Part shown: positions 1-9,932 of the stretch, piece after piece | How the letters are laid out: every line of letters begins with the position of its first letter | How positions within the stretch are numbered: the first letter of the stretch is position 1 | From: Haliotis asinina | Taxonomy: Eukaryota > Mollusca > Gastropoda > Lepetellida > Haliotidae | Length of the DNA stretch: 64,000 bases | Assembly (NCBI RefSeq): GCF_037392515.1 | Contig: NC_090285.1 | Coordinates: 2,483,501-2,547,500 of the forward strand | Direction of reading: 5' to 3' | Notes under the pieces: generated by a model | Database searches by the model: none | What the model saw: the letters and a program-made list of their open reading frames with translations, nothing else | What the model was told of the DNA's origin: nothing | Translations under genes and position numbers: made by a program

Positions 1-1923
1 TGTTTCGAACTCAAAGTGGGGAGGGGATCAAGCTACTCTCCTACACTTATACAGATCACTTGTCCGTTCCAAACTTGATTATGGCTCCATCGTATATGGC
101 GGAGCCTGCAAAAGCCACCTGAAACTTCTTGATTCTGTCCATCATCAAGGTCTAAGACTTTGTCTTGGTTCCTTCAGAACTTCACCTATTGACAGTCTTT
201 ACGTTGAGGCCGATGAACCATCTCTTACACAACGTCGTATTAAATTATCCTTACAATACGTAACTAAATTACACTCTAATGAATCTAACCCTGCATATAG
301 CTGTGTCTTCAATCCCCTTTATGAGGATTTATACAACAAAAAGTCTTCTCTTGTCCCGCCTCTAGGACATAGAATTAAACCCTTTCTTTCTGCTGCTGGC
401 ATTGAGCTGGAAAACATAGCTCCCTCCCGTCTTCTTTCTTCTCCTCCTTGGCAGTTGGTCAGACCCCAAGTGGACCTAACATTAACTTCATTAAAAAAGT
501 CAGAAACGAATGAATTACAGTATAAACAAGAATATAATCATTTGAAACATAAATATAGCAATTATACATCCTTATATACAGATGGGTCCAAGAATGGTGG
601 CGCAGTGGCTTGTGCCACTGTCATTGGATCCAGAACAATATCTTCTAGATTACCAGATAATAGTTCTATTTTTACAGCAGAAGCTAACGCCATATTAACA
701 GCTCTTAAATATATTCAAAGACACCCGAAACGTAAACAGTATATAATCTATTCAGACTCTCTTTCTTGCCTTCAGGCTATTAAACATCTTTCTTGTAAAC
801 ATCCACTTTTAATTGAAATTATTGAACTGTATAATAATCTTGCTACTGGCCAATACGACATCGTCTTCTGTTGGTTACCCAGCCATGTAGGCATTTCTGG
901 TAACGCAATGGCCGATCTTGCTGCCAAGGCAGCACTCAACAAATCTGTGACACCACTTCTTCTTCCCTACACTGATTATAAAGCTAACATTAGATCTTAT
1001 ATCCATGATCTGATGCAGAAGAAGTGGGACACCCAAGTTGGTATAAATAAATTACATGAGATAAAACCTTACATTGGTTATACCCACTTGGGTTGTCAGT
1101 CCAGATTTGAAGAGGTCATACTGCGACGATGTCGTATTGGCCACACTAGATATACTCATGCATACCTGTTAAAAGGTGAGGATCCTCCATTTTGTATCCC
1201 TTGTGATGAGAGAGTCACGGTCAAGCATATTCTGCTTGACTGTGTCGAATTCTCCATCACAAGGGATATGTATTTTACAGTTAAAACGATGAAGGATCTT
1301 TTTACCAGCGTTAGTTTTCATTTAATTATTGGTTTTTTAAAAGAAATTGATTTTTTGATTGAATTGTGAGCAATATGTTTCTGTAAAAAGATATATTTTA
1401 ATAATTGGTAGTTTGGATTCGTAACTAGAATTGTTAGTGGCTGTACCCTCAAAGGGGGTTGAAGTATTGTAAAAATATTGTCCTCCTGAGAGGGTACGTA
1501 AGTCCAAAAACATTCATAGTAAATTTAATTCTACCAGGCTTTTAATCGTAGTATTCCTGTTGTTTTAATTGTGGCTAGCATATTGTACACTCGCCAGCGG
1601 CTGAAGGGATGGTGTAAATCCAACTAGGGTCCATGCAGGTAGCTAAGGTACTGTAAGTCCCCATGGTCCCTAGTATGGTGACCTACCTTCTGTTGCTGGC
1701 GATATATAGTCTGTTTTTATATTGTATTGTCTGAATATTGCTATTAGTTTTAACTTTCCAAGCTAGTTTTAATTCAAATTGTGATACTGTAGTTGTTTTA
1801 CTGTCCTTTGTCGACAGGTTTTATAACACACACATATTCGTTTTCAGTGGTCTGTTCCCGTCACGATATGGCTGAAATATTGCCGATGTGACGTTAAATA
1901 TTAACTCACTCACTCACTCACTC
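1..1923 (+). mobile_element. Copy A: I-like non-LTR retrotransposon, 3' portion (cut by window edge)
   Basis: Sense-strand 3' part of the LINE family seen complete at 2164-8292. It holds the end of ORF2 (to 1369), a 3' UTR with the family-specific stretches 'ccctcaaagggggttgaag' (about 1446) and 'ggatggtgtaaatcc' (about 1607), and the terminal segment 'atattgccgatgtgacgtt' followed by (ACTC)n ending about 1923. The left part lies outside the window, so it may be full length. It sits 240 bp upstream of copy B in the same orientation. It differs from B at many scattered positions, so the two are separate insertions and not a fresh duplication. Confidence 0.9.
2..1369 (+). CDS. ORF2 C-terminal part (RT end, RNase H, zinc knuckle), copy A
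   Basis: The frame is open from base 2 to the stop at 1367-1369, giving 455 residues with no internal start required, because it continues an ORF2 whose beginning is off-window. It starts in the post-palm RT region (SNSKWGGDQATLLHLYRS, matching copy B residues near 780-800). RNase H follows with the acidic residues in TDGS, TAEAN and SDS, then PSHVGI and NAMADLAA. The C-terminus has a C-x2-C-x8-H-x4-C knuckle (CIPC...KHILLDC). RNase H would remove the RNA strand of the RNA-DNA hybrid during target-primed reverse transcription. No disruption is seen, so this copy may also be intact. The family is recognised by domain order; the exact clade (I, Nimb or related) is not settled by eye. Confidence 0.85.
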   Translation, partial: VSNSKWGGDQATLLHLYRSLVRSKLDYGSIVYGGACKSHLKLLDSVHHQGLRLCLGSFRTSPIDSLYVEADEPSLTQRRIKLSLQYVTKLHSNESNPAYSCVFNPLYEDLYNKKSSLVPPLGHRIKPFLSAAGIELENIAPSRLLSSPPWQLVRPQVDLTLTSLKKSETNELQYKQEYNHLKHKYSNYTSLYTDGSKNGGAVACATVIGSRTISSRLPDNSSIFTAEANAILTALKYIQRHPKRKQYIIYSDSLSCLQAIKHLSCKHPLLIEIIELYNNLATGQYDIVFCWLPSHVGISGNAMADLAAKAALNKSVTPLLLPYTDYKANIRSYIHDLMQKKWDTQVGINKLHEIKPYIGYTHLGCQSRFEEVILRRCRIGHTRYTHAYLLKGEDPPFCIPCDERVTVKHILLDCVEFSITRDMYFTVKTMKDLFTSVSFHLIIGFLKEIDFLIEL

Positions 1924-2149
1924 GTGTGCTGAGGTACAACCACCAACATCAAGCACAGGAAGAAGTAAACATACATCGGGACGGGTAGGTTTGACAAGTT
2001 ATTGCATTGAAGCATTAAAGGGAAAGTTACAGTTATGTAGGAATAATAGAAAGTCTATGTGATTATGTAGTATCAGTCTAAGATGTCAAACATGGGCAAA
2101 AATATTAACCGACATTGGCTGTTAGAAATGTTTAGATGCATATCTGTAT

Positions 2150-2163
2150 ATATACATTACCGA
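2150..2163 (+). repeat. Target-site duplication, left copy (LINE B)
   Basis: The 14 bases atatacattaccga occur here and again, perfectly, at 8293-8306 just after the (ACTC)n tail. The element therefore runs from 2164 to 8292. A perfect TSD implies little time since insertion. Confidence 0.9.
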
Positions 2164-2807
2164 GGCACCCATGGCGAGCCACCTCCTCGTGGTGGGTGCT
2201 GGGTAACGCTAAGTGCTCGCCAACCCCCCGTGTGGATCCGGGGGCATATTTGGTCCACCAATCCGTTAGCCGTGGGTTGCGTCCCTGTGTCGGTGGAGGA
2301 AGGGATCCTGGTGGTTGAGGGTAATGGGGGCCTCGAACCACGTTCCTGTTACTCAACACACCACTTTGGCCCTGACTTCACCTAGACGGGTGGTAGAACT
2401 GGCCCGGTTCTATCAATCGGCTGGTCACGCCATGCCCTGTGCATGGACAAACTTCCTCAACAATTATTGTGCATGTTTGTACATTTGTGACAATGAGCGT
2501 ATGTTATTATCATACTCTATACTATAATAATTTGCCTAGAGTCCTATGCCAGAAGGCGGTGGCTCATGGGCCAATCTAGTGATGTTGACCTCCGAATGAT
2601 GTATGTCTCTAATTTCTTGTCTAGGGCCGAACCAGTCTGGCATTGAATTGGTAGACAAATACAGCTATTCGTGTCATATTCGCTGGAGTATACCATCCCT
2701 GTATCCCTGGTGTCAGCATCTTGGATACCCGTTGCTAATAGACACCGTCCTTGTTGACACTCCAGGGTGGGTGGGGAGCAGGGATGGTGAATGATTTTCC
2801 TTTCGCC
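2164..2807 (+). promoter_or_regulatory. 5' UTR / presumed internal promoter region of LINE B
   Basis: About 640 bp of non-coding leader conserved with the leader of copy C (15906-16496, minus) and the relic at 29960-30590 (minus). Conserved blocks include the GC-rich first 150 bp (cgagccacctcctcg, cgtccctgtgtcggtggagg) and a block near 2560-2600 (ggctcatgggccaatct). No TATA box is obvious at the start, as expected for LINE internal promoters. The promoter role is inferred from position and conservation only. Confidence 0.6.
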
Positions 2808-4049
2808 ATGACTTTCCAACAAGCTGGTTCAACTCGACATGACAAAAAGCGACGTCTGGACGAACTAGATCCTCCATCCGACACTAATTCAACTACTGAT
2901 TCCTGGGCTAGATATCTAGTGATCGAAGCAACTGATTTTATGCCTATCAAACTCAACCCATTTGCCGTATCAAAAGCTATCTATGGGATCTGTGGGGAGG
3001 TGAAAAATGTCACCCGTCTCCGTAATGGTTCACTGCTAGTTGAGTGCGCACGGAGACAGCAATCTCTAAATCTTATGTCTGTTAAAACATTTGCCAATAT
3101 AGAGGTTGCTGTGTCCGTGCACAAAACTCTTAATTCTTGCCGTGGTATCATACGTGACAGGGCACGCTGTCTGTATGATATGAGTGAAGAGGATATTGCA
3201 GCTGAGCTTGAAGATCAGGGGGTTACAGCAGTGAAACGTTTCACCATTAAAAAGGATGGAATTGTAACTAAAACAAATACATATCTCCTAACATTTGCCA
3301 GACCTTCTTTACCACAGTCCATTAAGGCAGGATATCTTAACATCGGGGTGGATGTGTATGTCCCCAATCCACTCCGGTGTTATAAATGTCAACAGTTTGG
3401 TCATGGGACTTACTCATGTCGTAATCCTGCAGTATGTTATCGCTGTGGCGGTCCTCATGATGGCACAGGTTGCGAAAATGATCTCAAGTGTGTTAACTGC
3501 AAAGAGACTCATGCTGCTTCTTCAAGGTCATGCCCTATATATCAAAGGGAATCGAAGATAATGAAAATAAAATGTGAAAAAAATCTCTCTTATTTTGAAG
3601 CCAAAAAACTTTTCACCACTCAGTCCTCAACCCCATCAAATATAACATATTCTGCTGCAGTTACCCGTTCTGTAGCAATGTCCTCAGCTGCATGTCAAAC
3701 TGACTTGACCTGGGTCAAATCAGAAAAACCTGTGTTTTCATCTAACAAACCTGCTTCTGAACCGAAAGAATCTACTGCCCCAGTCACTCAAACAACGTCT
3801 GAGTCTCAGACAGAAATTCAGTCTGAGTCATCACAATTGACTGCTTCGCCACTAGCCACATCACAACCACCCACTATTCCAGTGAAAAAGCAGAAAGGTA
3901 AAAAATTAAATAGGAAAGAAACACATGTTGTTCCTCTACAAAATACTTTTGGGCCTCTAGACATGGAGGTGACCCCGTACTCACAGGACGAGCGGAGGTG
4001 CTTACCCCCGTCACGTTCTCGCGAAAGATCGCCAATTGAGCCACCATGA
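2808..4049 (+). CDS. ORF1 nucleic-acid-binding (gag-like) protein of LINE B
   Basis: 413 residues. ATG 2808 (MTFQQAG...) is preferred over in-frame ATGs at 2751 and 2784 because copy C's ORF1 begins at the matching point (MAYETPTKK). The N-terminal third is a conserved domain (YLVIEATD...KLNPFAVSKAIYG). Three cysteine knuckles follow, near residues 200-245: CYKCQQFGHGTYSC, CYRCGGPHDGTGC and CVNC...H...C. The tail is Ser/Thr/Gln-rich and low-complexity. It is expected to coat the LINE RNA and act in the ribonucleoprotein. Its stop overlaps the ORF2 start as ATGA (4046-4049). Confidence 0.88.
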   Translation: MTFQQAGSTRHDKKRRLDELDPPSDTNSTTDSWARYLVIEATDFMPIKLNPFAVSKAIYGICGEVKNVTRLRNGSLLVECARRQQSLNLMSVKTFANIEVAVSVHKTLNSCRGIIRDRARCLYDMSEEDIAAELEDQGVTAVKRFTIKKDGIVTKTNTYLLTFARPSLPQSIKAGYLNIGVDVYVPNPLRCYKCQQFGHGTYSCRNPAVCYRCGGPHDGTGCENDLKCVNCKETHAASSRSCPIYQRESKIMKIKCEKNLSYFEAKKLFTTQSSTPSNITYSAAVTRSVAMSSAACQTDLTWVKSEKPVFSSNKPASEPKESTAPVTQTTSESQTEIQSESSQLTASPLATSQPPTIPVKKQKGKKLNRKETHVVPLQNTFGPLDMEVTPYSQDERRCLPPSRSRERSPIEPP

Positions 4050-7000
4050 CTCAGCTGGCCAATATAATTCAATGGAACTGCAGAGGGATTAAAAATAACT
4101 TTAACGAGTTACAGTTACTCGTACAAGATCAACAACCGTCGGCATTCTGTATCCAAGAGACATATCTTAAAGATACAGATAATTTTAAATTGAGACAGTA
4201 TGATGCTTACCATTCTTTTTCTCCTCAGGGGGATCGTGCAACTGGAGGTGCTTCTATTTTAGTACATCACAACGTCATCCATAGCCCTGTCGCTCTAAAT
4301 ACACAATTGCAAGCTGTAGCTGTTCGTATTACTTTGCACATGGCGCTGACATTGTGCAGTTTGTACATACCGCCCTCTTCAAATATTCATAAATCGGATC
4401 TTCAAAATCTATATGATCAACTCCCGAAGCCATGTTTAATCATGGGCGATCTTAACGGACACAATCCACTTTGGGGAAGTGTCAACACAAATACTAAGGG
4501 TAAAATCATCGAGGATTTCATATCCGATAATAACTTATGTATTTTCAATGACGATTCAGCTACTTACCTACATCCAGCTACGGGAACGTATTCTTCCCTG
4601 GATATATCATTTGCCGACTCAAATTTGTGTAATGAATTCGAATGGGAGGTGCATGATGACCTGTGTGGGAGTGATCATTTCCCAACTATTCTTAAAGGCA
4701 TTATCCCTGGAGATGATCCACCCTTATCCAGACGGAACTTCAAGAAGGCTGACTGGTCCTTATATAAAACACTTTGTATTGATCATTTAAAACCTGATGT
4801 TTTTGTAAACAGCGAAGATCCTATACAGCTGTTTTCAGATATAATCAATAACATTGCTGACCAAACTATCCCCAAGTCCTCTGCAATTCCACATGTTCGC
4901 AAACCATGGTTTACTAATGACTGTAAACAGGCCAGAAAGAGTAGGAGGAAAGCGGAAAAATATTTTCGCCGCCACCCTACAGTACATAATTTAGATAGAG
5001 TAAAAATTTTAAATGCCAAGGCTCGACGCACTTTTAAACAGAGTAAGCGTCTGTCATGGAGGAACTACGTTTCCAAAATTAATTCCCGTACACCTATGTC
5101 TAAGGTGTGGAATATGATACAAAGAATTAAGGGCAAAGGTTCCAGATCTACCGTTCATCATCTGAAGGATGGTGACCGGTTATTAACTGATAAATCTGAT
5201 ATTGCCAACAAGCTTGGTGAAACTCTCGCCAAACATTCTTCTTCGTCCAATTACGTACCTGAATTTCAACACTACCAGAAACAGCAGGAGAAGAAGAGAA
5301 TAAATTTTACTTCAGACAATGGCGAAGACTATAATGAATTATTTTCATTACATGAGCTATACACTGCCCTTGAGCAAGCTCATGATACAGCGTCAGGTGC
5401 TGATGGTATTCACTATCAGCTCCTGAAACATTTGCCCAAATCATGTTTGGAAACAATGCTAAATATTTTTGATTCAATATGGACTTCAGGAAATTTCCCG
5501 TCTTCTTGGCGTAATGCTATTGTAGTTCCTATTCCAAAACCTGGCCGGGATCATACTGATCCGTCGAATTACAGACCAATTTCTTTAACGAGTTGTGTCT
5601 GTAAAACCATGGAGCGTATGGTAAACAATCGATTAACATGGTTTCTTGAAACTAACAACCTTATCACAAATATTCAGTGTGGTTTCAGGAAGAATCGCAG
5701 TACCATTGATCATTTGGTACGTTTAGAATCCTTTGTAAAAAATGCATTTATCAATAAGCAACATGCTGTATCGATCTTTTTTGATCTCGAGAAAGCATAC
5801 GATACCACCTGGAAGCATGGCATTTTAAAGGATTTACATGGTTTCGGTTTAAGGGGTCGTTTACCTCTTTTTATATCGCAGTTTTTACAAGGCAGGCAAT
5901 TTCAAGTCCGAGTAGGTTCTACCCTGTCTGATCATTATAATCAAGATCAGGGTGTTCCGCAAGGCAGCATTTTGTCTGTGACCTTATTTAGTATCAAGAT
6001 CAACAGTTTATCCAAGGTTTTAAACGATTCAATAGATGGATCACTTTTCGTGGATGATTTTAATATTTCCTGTCGCGGTAAGAATATGCATACTATTGAA
6101 CGGCAAATGCAATTGTGTTTAAACAAAATAAATAAATGGTGTCTTGAGAATGGTTTTAAATTTTCTAAGACAAAAACTAATTGCATCCATTTCTGCCGTA
6201 AATATAAACCACATAAGCACCCAGAATTATTTTTAAATGGCACTCCTATCAAAGTCGTTAAGGAGGCCAAGTTCTTAGGTTTGATTTTCGACTCTCATTT
6301 AACTTTTCTTCCGCATATCAAATCCTTGAAAACTAAATGCCTGAAGGCACTTGATCTATTGAAAGTTGTGTCAAACTCAAAATGGGGAGGGGATCAAGCT
6401 ACGCTCCTGCACCTATACCGTTCACTTGTCCGTTCGAAGCTTGATTATGGCTCCATCATTTATGGTGGAGCCTGTAAAAGCAATCTAAAACTCCTTGATT
6501 CTATCCACCACCAAGGTCTGAGACTTTGTCTTGGGTCGTTCCGAACTTCTCCTATTGACAGTCTCTATGTCGAAGCCGATGAACCATCTCTTACACAGCG
6601 CCGTCTCAAATTAGCTTTACAATATATTACAAAACTATACTCTAACGAATCCAACCCTGCTTTTAACTGTGTTTTCGATCCTCTTTATGAGCATTTATAC
6701 AACAAAAAGCCTTCTCTTGTTCCGCCTCTTGGGCACAGAATTAAACCATTCATTTCTGCTGCCGGCATTGAGCTGAAAAGTATAGCGCCTTCTCGTCTTC
6801 TTTCTTCTCCTCCTTGGCAATTAGTGAGGCCACAAGTTGACCTCACATTAACAAAGTTAAAAAAATCAGACACAAACGAATTACAATATAAACAAGAGTT
6901 TATGCAATTAAAACATAATTATAGTACACACAAATCCTTATTTACAGATGGGTCCAAGGATGGTGGCACAGTTGCTTGTGCCACTGTCATTGGATCCAGG

Positions 7001-7735
7001 ACAATATCTTCTCGATTACCTGATAACAGCTCCATTTTCACAGCAGAAGCAAACGCAATATTAACTGCTCTTCAATATATTCAAAGACATCCTAATCATG
7101 TACAGTATATAATTTTTTCTGACTCTCTTTCTTGCCTTCAGGCTATTAAAAATTTGTCTTGTAAACATCCACTTTTACTTGACATAATTGAATTGTATAA
7201 TGATCTTGCAACTGGCCAGTGCGACATCGTCTTTTGTTGGTTACCCAGCCATGTAGGTATTTCTGGGAATGCAATGGCCGATCTTGCTGCTAAGGCTGCA
7301 CTCAACAAATCTGTGACACCACTTCTTATTCCATACAGTGACTATAAAGCTAGCATTAGAACGTACATTCGTGATCTGATGCAAAAGAAGTGGGACACCC
7401 AAGTGGGAATAAATAAATTACATGCCATAAAACCTTATATTGGTTACACCCACTTGGGTTGTCAGTCCAGATTTGAAGAGGTCATTATGCGACGATGTCG
7501 CATTGGCCATACGCGCTACACCCACAGTTATTTACTGAAAGGCGATGATCCTCCGTTTTGCATCTCTTGTGATGAGAGAACCACGGTCAAGCATATCCTG
7601 CTTGACTGTGTTGAATTCTCCATCATAAGGGATAACTATTTCAATGTCAAAACAATGAAGGATCTTTTTAGCACAGTTAGTACTCATTTAATTCTTGGAT
7701 TTTTAAAAGAAATTGATTTTCTTATTGAATTGTAA
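4046..7735 (+). CDS. ORF2 endonuclease-reverse transcriptase-RNase H of LINE B, intact
   Basis: 1229 residues. The AP-type endonuclease spans about 1-215: QWNCRG (Asn), IQETYL (Glu38), MGDLNGHN (Asp135, Asn137), CGSDHFP (Asp210, His211). The RT spans about 480-780: FFDLEKAYD (first Asp about 580), GVPQGSILS, and the catalytic FVDD (about 668-671). RNase H spans about 965-1090: LFTDGSKDGG, FTAEANAI, FSDSLSC, PSHVGISGNAMAD, so the D-E-D-D set and the His are all present. A C-terminal zinc knuckle follows, CISC...KHILLDC. The start overlaps the ORF1 stop by 4 nt (ATGA), suggesting translation by termination-reinitiation. It performs target-primed reverse transcription. No broken motif is seen, so this is a candidate active enzyme. 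Confidence 0.92.
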   Translation: MTQLANIIQWNCRGIKNNFNELQLLVQDQQPSAFCIQETYLKDTDNFKLRQYDAYHSFSPQGDRATGGASILVHHNVIHSPVALNTQLQAVAVRITLHMALTLCSLYIPPSSNIHKSDLQNLYDQLPKPCLIMGDLNGHNPLWGSVNTNTKGKIIEDFISDNNLCIFNDDSATYLHPATGTYSSLDISFADSNLCNEFEWEVHDDLCGSDHFPTILKGIIPGDDPPLSRRNFKKADWSLYKTLCIDHLKPDVFVNSEDPIQLFSDIINNIADQTIPKSSAIPHVRKPWFTNDCKQARKSRRKAEKYFRRHPTVHNLDRVKILNAKARRTFKQSKRLSWRNYVSKINSRTPMSKVWNMIQRIKGKGSRSTVHHLKDGDRLLTDKSDIANKLGETLAKHSSSSNYVPEFQHYQKQQEKKRINFTSDNGEDYNELFSLHELYTALEQAHDTASGADGIHYQLLKHLPKSCLETMLNIFDSIWTSGNFPSSWRNAIVVPIPKPGRDHTDPSNYRPISLTSCVCKTMERMVNNRLTWFLETNNLITNIQCGFRKNRSTIDHLVRLESFVKNAFINKQHAVSIFFDLEKAYDTTWKHGILKDLHGFGLRGRLPLFISQFLQGRQFQVRVGSTLSDHYNQDQGVPQGSILSVTLFSIKINSLSKVLNDSIDGSLFVDDFNISCRGKNMHTIERQMQLCLNKINKWCLENGFKFSKTKTNCIHFCRKYKPHKHPELFLNGTPIKVVKEAKFLGLIFDSHLTFLPHIKSLKTKCLKALDLLKVVSNSKWGGDQATLLHLYRSLVRSKLDYGSIIYGGACKSNLKLLDSIHHQGLRLCLGSFRTSPIDSLYVEADEPSLTQRRLKLALQYITKLYSNESNPAFNCVFDPLYEHLYNKKPSLVPPLGHRIKPFISAAGIELKSIAPSRLLSSPPWQLVRPQVDLTLTKLKKSDTNELQYKQEFMQLKHNYSTHKSLFTDGSKDGGTVACATVIGSRTISSRLPDNSSIFTAEANAILTALQYIQRHPNHVQYIIFSDSLSCLQAIKNLSCKHPLLLDIIELYNDLATGQCDIVFCWLPSHVGISGNAMADLAAKAALNKSVTPLLIPYSDYKASIRTYIRDLMQKKWDTQVGINKLHAIKPYIGYTHLGCQSRFEEVIMRRCRIGHTRYTHSYLLKGDDPPFCISCDERTTVKHILLDCVEFSIIRDNYFNVKTMKDLFSTVSTHLILGFLKEIDFLIEL

Positions 7736-8292
7736 TTGATATGTTCTGTAGATAGTTGTATTTTAATGATAGGTAGTTTAAATTAGTAACTTAGATTGTT
7801 ACTGGCTGTACCCTCAAAGGGGGTTGAAGTATTGTAAAATTATTGTCCTCCTGAGAGGGTACGTAAGTCCAATACACTCATAGTCAATTTAAATCTACTA
7901 CAAGTTTTTAATCGTAGAATATTTGTTCTTTTAAGTAATGGCTAAGTTTCAGGATTATCGCCAATAGCTGAGGGGATGGTGTAAATCCAGCTAGGGTTCA
8001 TGCAGGTAGCAGAAGTAATGTAAGTCCCCATGGACCTTAGTATGGTGATCTACCTTCAGTTGTTGGCGATCTATAGCCCCGGTTTTATGTTGTATTGTCT
8101 TCTTTAATTCCATTGTTTTAACTTTCAATGCTAGTTTTATGTTCTGTGATACTCTAGTGTTTTTACTGTCCTTCGCTGACAGGTTTTACTTTTTCTCTTT
8201 TTTCATCCTAACATTACTATAACTTATATTGTTCTCGTCACGATATGGCTGCAATATTGCCGATGTGACGTTAAATGTTAACTCACTCACTC
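7736..8292 (+). other. 3' UTR and 3' terminal recognition segment of LINE B
   Basis: 557 bp, non-coding. It carries two near-inverted stretches around 'ggatggtgtaaatcc' and 'aagtccccatgg', and a flanking pair ccaatagctgagg (about 7961) / ttcagttgttggcg (about 8057) that could pair in RNA. It ends with atatggctgcaatattgcc (about 8243) and a short (ACTC)n tail. The last ~50 bp match the 3' ends of the SINEs in this window, so this is probably the sequence the RT recognises. Confidence 0.75.
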
Positions 8293-8306
8293 ATATACAT
8301 TACCGA
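8293..8306 (+). repeat. Target-site duplication, right copy (LINE B)
   Basis: Perfect 14-bp repeat of 2150-2163 immediately after the (ACTC)n tail. Confidence 0.9.
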
Positions 8307-8725
8307 AATATAAACACACTCTAGCTGACAACAGATCATTTTAAAGTTCCCTGATGTGAAGCTTTGTTTCTTGGGTCATTCCTTTTCATCATCAGGTAGG
8401 TGTTGGTGCTGTCAACCATGCCATGTGTTGTTTTAACCCGTATGACTAGTACGACTCACGACTAATGGGTAAACACCACCTTTAAGTCGAACAAAGGCCA
8501 TTTCATGATTTTGCACACACAAGTTGGATAAGAAAAGTGGAAGAGACATGAAATAGGTCTAAACTGATATGTGACATTTCATAATGTACTTTACTATTAT
8601 TTGGTGTTGCCACTATTAATCACACGATAAAACATATCACATGAAATATCAGTAATATTTAATACGAAATATTGCACCAAATATTACCAACTACAAATAT
8701 ATATTTTGTTATACAGTTCAATTCT
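8307..8725. other. No gene recognised
   Basis: AT-rich sequence between LINE B and a SINE. I see no coding frame or repeat that I can name. Confidence 0.5.
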
Positions 8726-8733
8726 GACTGTTA

Positions 8734-9009
8734 AGTGTGAGTGAGTGAGTGAGTTTAGTTTTACGTCGCACTTAGCAATATTCCAGCTAATTGGCGACGG
8801 TCTGTAAATAATCGAGTCTGGACCAGACAATCCAGTGATCAACAACATGAGCATCGATCTGCGCAATGGGGAACCGATGGCATGTGTCAACCAAGTCAGC
8901 TAGTCTGACCACCCGATCCCGTTAGTCGCCTCTTACGACAAGCATAGTCACCTTTTATGGCAAGCATGGGTTGCTGAAGGCCTATTCTACCCCGGGACCT
9001 TCACGGGTC
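8734..9009 (-). mobile_element. SINE (type 1), complete, with 8-bp TSD
   Basis: On the minus strand it reads from a head cgggtc.../gacccgtgaaggtcc through aagaggcgactaacggg and ctggattgtctggtccagac to a 3' end with ggaatattgc and (ACTC)n. The 8-bp repeat gactgtta flanks it at 8726-8733 and 9010-9017, which fixes both ends. The 3' end resembles the LINE 3' terminus. Recalled as an abalone-type SINE. Pol III box motifs are not obvious in the head. Confidence 0.8.
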
Positions 9010-9189
9010 GACTGTTAGGTACTTACTGTATCAATATCACTATATAATCACAATTTATATTACACATGTAACATTATGTTAAGCAAGTTTCATTCCATGA
9101 GATACCCTAGCTAAGCAATGCCACATATCAAAAATGCCAACTGTAAGTCAATGTCCCATGTGGCCAGTTCTCTGAGGAAGTCTCCATAA

Positions 9190-9699
9190 TTCTTGACTGT
9201 GTTGAATTCTCCATCACAAGGGATAAATATGTCAATGTCAAAACTGCCAGGGAACTTTTACCACTGTTAGTTCTGATTTAATCATTGGATTTTTAAAGGA
9301 AATTGATTCCATTGTTGAATTGTGAGTAATATGATTCTGTAGATAGATGTATTTCAATAATTGGTAGTTTAGATTAGTAACTAGAATTGTTAGTGGTTGT
9401 ACGCTCACAGGGGGTTGAAATATTGTCAAATTATTGTCGAATTGTTGTCAAATTATTGTCAAATTATTGTCCTAATGAGAGGCTACGTCAGTCGAAACAC
9501 ATTCGATGTAAATTTAAGTCTACCGAGTTTTTAATCGTAGTATTCTTGTTCTTCTTATTTTGGCTAGCATTTCTTACACTTGCCTGCGGCTGAGGGGATG
9601 GTGTAAATCCAAATCGGGCCCATGAAGGTAGCAAAGGTACTGTAAGTCCCCATGGCCCCTAGTGTGGTGATCTACCTTCAGTTGCTGGCGATCTATAGT
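9190..9699 (+). mobile_element. Copy D: 5'-truncated LINE fragment (ORF2 tail plus part of 3' UTR)
   Basis: It begins inside the ORF2 zinc-knuckle region (cttgactgtgttgaattc), passes the ORF2 stop near 9323 and continues into the 3' UTR (ggatggtgtaaatcc near 9597, ttgctggcgatctatag at the end). It stops before the terminal segment and (ACTC)n tail, so it is truncated at both ends. A local expansion of attattgtc(a)aa near 9423-9470 is absent from copies A and B. A frameshift near 9250 breaks the ORF. Confidence 0.8.
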
Positions 9700-9932
9700 G
9701 TTGGATGTTCTCACTCTGATATCCAACAGCAACATGGACTGTCCATTAAAAGTCTGATATACTTATCGGCGTTTAAGTTATGAACATGTAATCGAACTTT
9801 CTAAACTGTGACCGAGCCACTGTGAAAGTGATACTAGCTGTTGTAACTTGATGATACTTATACAATACGTAGAACACGTATGTACGTTATGGCACTGATT
9901 GAGTGAACACATTAATCAGTATTACTATAATC

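Larger units (their letters stand above)
2164..8292 (+). mobile_element. Copy B: complete I-like non-LTR retrotransposon, 6.1 kb, intact ORFs, perfect TSD
   Basis: A full-length element: 5' UTR (2164-2807), ORF1 with three zinc knuckles (2808-4049), ORF2 with apurinic-type endonuclease, RT, RNase H and terminal zinc knuckle (4046-7735), and a 3' UTR ending in (ACTC)n. The 5' end is defined twice: by the 14-bp TSD, and by the point where similarity to copy C begins (ggcacccatgg here; the equivalent on the minus strand at 16496). All catalytic motifs are present and neither ORF is interrupted. The order EN-RT-RNase H with a CCHC ORF1 is typical of the I superfamily. Related copies in this window are A, C, D, E and the relic at 29470-30590. 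Confidence 0.92.
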
